Source: Candidatus Methanovirga meridionalis
GTDB taxonomy: Archaea > Methanobacteriota > Methanobacteria > Methanobacteriales > Methanobacteriaceae
NCBI GenBank assembly: GCA_031289325.1
Contig: JAITPS010000118.1
Coordinates: 1 to 8,204 of the forward strand
DNA: 8,204 nucleotides
Reading direction: 5' to 3'
Made by a program: the position numbers and the translations under genes. How positions within the stretch are numbered: position 1 is the stretch's first letter; each line of letters opens with the position of its first letter. Positions 5,490-8,204 of the stretch are shown here, one piece after another. The notes beneath the pieces were generated by a model. That model worked only from the letters and a program-made list of their open reading frames with translations, was not told where the DNA came from and did no database searches.

Positions 5490-7226
5490 TTATTCCTCAA
5501 AGTATTTATCAAGGCTATCAGAATTCTTACTTTCTTCAATTTTTTCATCTAAATCAACAACTTTTACATCGTCTAAATTATCAACTTCAGTGTTTTCTTC
5601 ACTAAGTTCTTTACTTTGAGCATCTGCTTTATCATTTGCTAAACCAATTTCCTCAGCCTTATCAGGATTTTCACCGAGAAGTTCGGCTAAAGCTCTATGA
5701 GTGACCTTTGATAATAGTTCTTCATATTCAGGAACATTGGTTTCAGCTAAAATAGCTGCTTCTTTTAATATTAAAGGAACATATTCTTCAAAAATTTTAG
5801 ATCTCATTTCTTTTTCTTCAGCTGCCTTTATAGCCCTTAAATATTTCTGTAACTTACGAGCAACAGTCATTGATGCTCGTTTTACTTCATGAAGTATTTC
5901 TGGTTCTGGTGCAACACTTTGTTTACCAGTGGACAGGTATGGAACTTGAGTGGATATTATATTAACAAACATTGTGAATGGGATGTTTTCTAAATCTTTA
6001 AGACCGTATCTTCTCCATTCCACAGTTTTAAGAGCTTCTGTAATAGCACAACTACCCTGGTCAAATGTTAAAGGAACTCTATTCGCGAATCTCATTATTT
6101 CAGATTTTCTTTGTTCATTAATCACTCTTCCAGATTTTCCACCATAAGCCAATCCAACTTCAATAATGAAAGCAACCCCACCTCTATATGCAACAGGCTT
6201 TCTTGTTGTAGCTTGAATAAATTCAGGCTCTAAAATTTCTTTCATTCCCTTTTCTATTTGCTCATTTCCAATAGGTATAAGTCCAGAAGTAGGAGGAGCC
6301 AGAAAATTCATTTCACCTATTGCATTAACAATTCGTTCAGCTTCTTCCCATTTCATACTCTTAGGGCGTTTATTTAAATCAATTTTTGTAATATTTTCTA
6401 TTTCCTTTAATTTATTCTCGGTCATTCTTGAAAGTGAATTTGAAAGTAAAGTTCTAAATCTTCGTTTATCAGTGTGTTTAGCCATGAAAATTAAGTCATC
6501 TGCAGTAATACCTTTAGGATGAGGTAAAACTTCCTTCGGTAAAACAGGAACAATATCTGCAGCTCTTTTAAAAGTATATTTTTTTCCTTCAGGATCTCTA
6601 AATATGATTTTTGCATGAGGATTTCCAACTATAGTTCTCCTAATGTATTCAAATGCACCTTGTTCTGCTTTAGAGTAGGATACCTCTTTAAATTGAAGTT
6701 CAATAGAAACTCCAGTAGAAGTTGGAGTAAACTCTTCTTTTTTCATTAAAAGACCCTTATTATTTTTAACATCCATTTTAAAAGTCATTTTAATTCCTTT
6801 TAGTTTGCCGTTTTCAATGTATGCAGAAGAAACTTTCGCTGGTTCACCAGTGGTCATTTGAGATAATAAAACACAACCACTACAACCTAAACCTTGCTGA
6901 CCTCTTGATTGAATATTTCTAAATTTAGAACCAGCGAACATTGAACAATAAACTTGCATAATAAAATCTTCAGGTATTCCTGGTCCATTATCCGTATGTT
7001 TAAGTAAATAATGCTCTTTTTCCAATTTTTGAAGATCAATTCTAACTTCAGGCAATATTCCTGCTTCTTCAGCAGCATCAAAACTATTGGTAATTAATTC
7101 ATGAAAAACCATGGTCAAAGACCTAATTTTACCTGAAAAACCTAACATTTGCTTATTTTTTCTAAAGAACTCTGATGGTGATAATTGTTGAAACTCATCA
7201 AAGAGTTCAGATGCTTGTAATGACAA
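5490..7226 (-). CDS. top6B: DNA topoisomerase VI subunit B
   Basis: This is the ATPase subunit of topoisomerase VI; ATP binding dimerises it and drives strand passage by subunit A. The protein has 578 residues. The GHKL ATPase domain (about 1-225) shows the N-box ELITNSFDAAEE with catalytic E43 and Mg2+-ligand N47, DNGPGIP with D79, and the lid motif RGQQGLGCSG (108-117). A helix-two-turn-helix region (about 240-300) follows, then the transducer domain with the switch lysine in STGKQSVAPE (K435). The last 55 residues are an acidic, low-complexity tail rich in E, D, S and N, probably disordered. The start is TTG at 7226, chosen because GGGGG lies six nucleotides upstream and the family-typical MS..A.ELF begins there; no in-frame ATG nearby would keep this N terminus. 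It is the first gene of a two-gene operon with top6A. A 15-bp tandem array lies just upstream. Confidence 0.98.
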   Translation of the reverse strand: MSLQASELFDEFQQLSPSEFFRKNKQMLGFSGKIRSLTMVFHELITNSFDAAEEAGILPEVRIDLQKLEKEHYLLKHTDNGPGIPEDFIMQVYCSMFAGSKFRNIQSRGQQGLGCSGCVLLSQMTTGEPAKVSSAYIENGKLKGIKMTFKMDVKNNKGLLMKKEEFTPTSTGVSIELQFKEVSYSKAEQGAFEYIRRTIVGNPHAKIIFRDPEGKKYTFKRAADIVPVLPKEVLPHPKGITADDLIFMAKHTDKRRFRTLLSNSLSRMTENKLKEIENITKIDLNKRPKSMKWEEAERIVNAIGEMNFLAPPTSGLIPIGNEQIEKGMKEILEPEFIQATTRKPVAYRGGVAFIIEVGLAYGGKSGRVINEQRKSEIMRFANRVPLTFDQGSCAITEALKTVEWRRYGLKDLENIPFTMFVNIISTQVPYLSTGKQSVAPEPEILHEVKRASMTVARKLQKYLRAIKAAEEKEMRSKIFEEYVPLILKEAAILAETNVPEYEELLSKVTHRALAELLGENPDKAEEIGLANDKADAQSKELSEENTEVDNLDDVKVVDLDEKIEESKNSDSLDKYFEE

Positions 7227-7232
7227 ATTTAA

Positions 7233-7237
7233 CCCCC
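7233..7237 (-). promoter_or_regulatory. Ribosome-binding site supporting the TTG start of top6B
   Basis: The minus strand has GGGGG six nucleotides before TTG (7226-7224). GGGGG also precedes the SIS gene in this window. It is the main evidence for the rare TTG initiator, together with the conserved N-terminal residues that follow. Confidence 0.6.
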
Positions 7238-7260
7238 ATTTAATAAATAAAATAGTTTAT

Positions 7261-7415
7261 TAAGAGTTTAATTTTAAAAAGTTTAATTTTAAAAAGTTTA
7301 ATTTTAAAAAGTTTAATTTTAAAAAGTCTAATATTAAAAAGTCTAATATTAAAAAGTCTAATATTAAAAAGTCTAATATTAAAAAGTCTAATATTAAAAA
7401 GTCTAATATTAAAAA
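7261..7415 (+). repeat. 15-bp tandem repeat, ten units in two blocks, upstream of top6B
   Basis: The unit's single G recurs every 15 bp at 7266, 7281, 7296, 7311, 7326, 7341, 7356, 7371, 7386 and 7401. The first four units are GTTTAATTTTAAAAA and the last six GTCTAATATTAAAAA, without mixing. The array starts 35 bp before the top6B start codon and so lies in its promoter or leader. Each block is internally identical, suggesting two successive slippage expansions. The spacing is not in helical phase (15 versus about 10.5 bp), so sustained bending is unlikely. Confidence 0.97.
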
Positions 7416-7666
7416 TTTGTTAATAAAAGTTCAATTATTATAACTGAAAATTTAATAGTTTTTTTTACAACTGAAAATTGGAAAATAGGCTAAAAATTTG
7501 ATGACCATCGTACTATCTAAATTCTTTCTCTCTAAAAACCAAATTTCAGATCTTTGAAAATTATACTCTTTTTACACAGCCCAATTTATTAAAAATGAAA
7601 ATAAATAGCTTGTAATTTTGTTGATATTTTAATATTATTATTATAATTAATAAATAAAATCTTATA

Positions 7667-7690
7667 TTCTAAAAATCTTATATTTTAGAA
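7667..7690. repeat. Small inverted repeat
   Basis: TTCTAAAA (7667-7674) and TTTTAGAA (7683-7690) form a perfect 8-bp stem with an 8-base loop. No gene ends nearby on either strand, so a terminator role has no support. Confidence 0.5.
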
Positions 7691-7946
7691 ATAATTTATA
7701 ATTTAAAATAATAATTAAATTTAATAAGATAATTTAAAATAATGATCATTTTAACAATATTAAAATAAGCTTATAAAAATTTAATACAGTATTTTAAAGA
7801 TTTTATTATTAAACTAAATTTAATTCTGTAATCAAATTAAATATTTCTAAATTTTATAAAATAAATTTATTAAAAAGGAAAACAATAATTTATAAACAAA
7901 CATGATTTATATTTATTTTACTCTTTATACATCTATATGTCTTACA

Positions 7947-7957
7947 GTATATATAAA
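7947..7957. promoter_or_regulatory. TATA-box-like sequence
   Basis: GTATATATAAA on the plus strand reads TTTATATATAC on the minus strand, a strong match to the methanogen TATA consensus TTTATATA. No gene starts at a suitable distance in either direction within the window. It may drive an unannotated RNA, serve a gene beyond the right edge, or be chance in AT-rich DNA. Confidence 0.25.
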
Positions 7958-7988
7958 CTTTTCCTATACATAATAATAATTTTTAATT

Positions 7989-8046
7989 TACTTTAACTAA
8001 ATTTATATTTTATTACTCTTACTTTAATTAAATTTATATTTATTGT
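7989..8046 (+). repeat. 31-bp direct repeat, two units
   Basis: ACTTTAACTAAATTTATATT at 7990 and ACTTTAATTAAATTTATATT at 8021 differ at one base, an offset of 31. This is a simple two-unit tandem duplication with no evident function. Confidence 0.85.
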
Positions 8047-8099
8047 TCATATATACTTTAAGATAGAGTATTTCAAAAGTAATATTAAAATTTATATTA

Positions 8100-8204
8100 T
8101 GATGGTTTGATAAAGTTTTTAATAAGTAATTTTTTTAAAAATAAAATATAATTATTAAATTTTTAATTAAAAAAATTATAGTTATTATTTTTAAAAATAA
8201 AGAA
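8100..8204 (+). mobile_element. MITE-like element, left end (copy C), runs off the right edge
   Basis: The left tip is TGATGGTTTGATAAAG, with TA just before it (8098-8099). The following sequence aligns with copy B along its length: TAATAAGTAATTTTTTTAAA, then AAAAATTATAG.TATTATTTTTAAAAAT.AAGAA, corresponding to 3813-3846. The element continues outside the window. It belongs to the same subtype as B rather than A/R, because it lacks the 46-bp unit. Confidence 0.68.

Larger units (their letters stand above)
7416..8099. other. AT-rich intergenic stretch, no gene recognised
   Basis: No coding region is visible on either strand. The part from about 7485 to 7585 is less AT-rich than its surroundings and contains a short reading frame of 18 codons from 7501 without a convincing ribosome-binding site. 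The minus strand has GTTATAATAATTG (7442-7430), a weak TATA-like candidate for top6B that would place the 15-bp array in the leader. A 16-bp near-repeat (AAAATCTTATATTCTA) begins at 7657 and 7673. The rest looks like unconstrained spacer. Confidence 0.6.

Noticed and set aside
5366..5605. 79-codon plus-strand frame over the top6A/top6B junction
   Set aside because: It is antisense to two well-identified genes, is low in complexity and matches no family.
5701..6147. Two plus-strand frames of about 65 codons inside top6B
   Set aside because: These are antisense shadows of a conserved gene, without their own start signals.
6887..7081. 64-codon minus-strand frame inside top6B
   Set aside because: It is a shifted frame over the conserved ATPase motifs of top6B; the protein shows no family features.
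7261..7415. CRISPR array
   Set aside because: The units are 15 bp, directly contiguous and without unique spacers; it is a simple tandem repeat.
7501..7557. 18-codon reading frame on the plus strand
   Set aside because: No ribosome-binding site, no recognisable protein features and no neighbour on that strand.
7498..7560. Archaeal C/D-box sRNA (TGATGA at 7499)
   Set aside because: No CTGA D box follows on the same strand at a suitable distance, and the base before TGATGA is a pyrimidine.

Overview
The window looks like a piece of a very AT-rich methanogenic archaeon of the Methanobacteriales, most likely Methanobrevibacter or a close relative. This is inferred from the top6B-top6A topoisomerase VI pair, an SLC41/MgtE-type transporter, an archaeal phosphohexuloisomerase-like SIS protein, ribosome-binding sites of the GGTGA and GGGGG type, and A+T-dominated intergenic DNA. 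No sequence search was possible, so the genus is a judgement.

All four intact genes lie on the minus strand. Read in transcription order from the right they are top6B (7226-5490) and top6A (5467-4382), a tight two-gene operon for DNA topoisomerase VI. A SIS-domain protein carrying an N-terminal zinc ribbon follows (3303-2545), and then a duplicated-domain divalent-cation transporter (1515-178).

The gaps between these genes are unusually long and are the accessory part of the window. Between the transporter and the SIS gene lies a decayed IS200/IS605-type element. It has a frameshifted tnpB remnant, a right end finishing in TCAA only 53 bp from the transporter start codon, and a left-end hairpin. 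Lodged inside it is a copy of a short non-coding repeat family that also fills the SIS-top6A gap and appears at both edges of the window. This family has the hallmarks of a MITE: terminal inverted repeats of the type TAGTGGTTTTGATAAAGTTC, TA dinucleotides next to most tips, no coding capacity, copies in both orientations, and one copy sitting exactly at a junction within another. In several copies a different internal segment has expanded into a tandem array (30 bp x 4, 46 bp x 3.3, 24 bp x 3).

Upstream of top6B there is a 15-bp tandem array of ten units in two homogeneous blocks (four of one type, six of another), then about 680 bp of nearly featureless A+T-rich DNA holding one slightly less AT-rich island. 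The core genes are ordinary housekeeping functions. The novelty is in the TA-flanked MITE family with its segment-specific expansions, the fossil TnpB element abutting the transporter leader, and the zinc-ribbon SIS protein with an altered sugar-phosphate loop.
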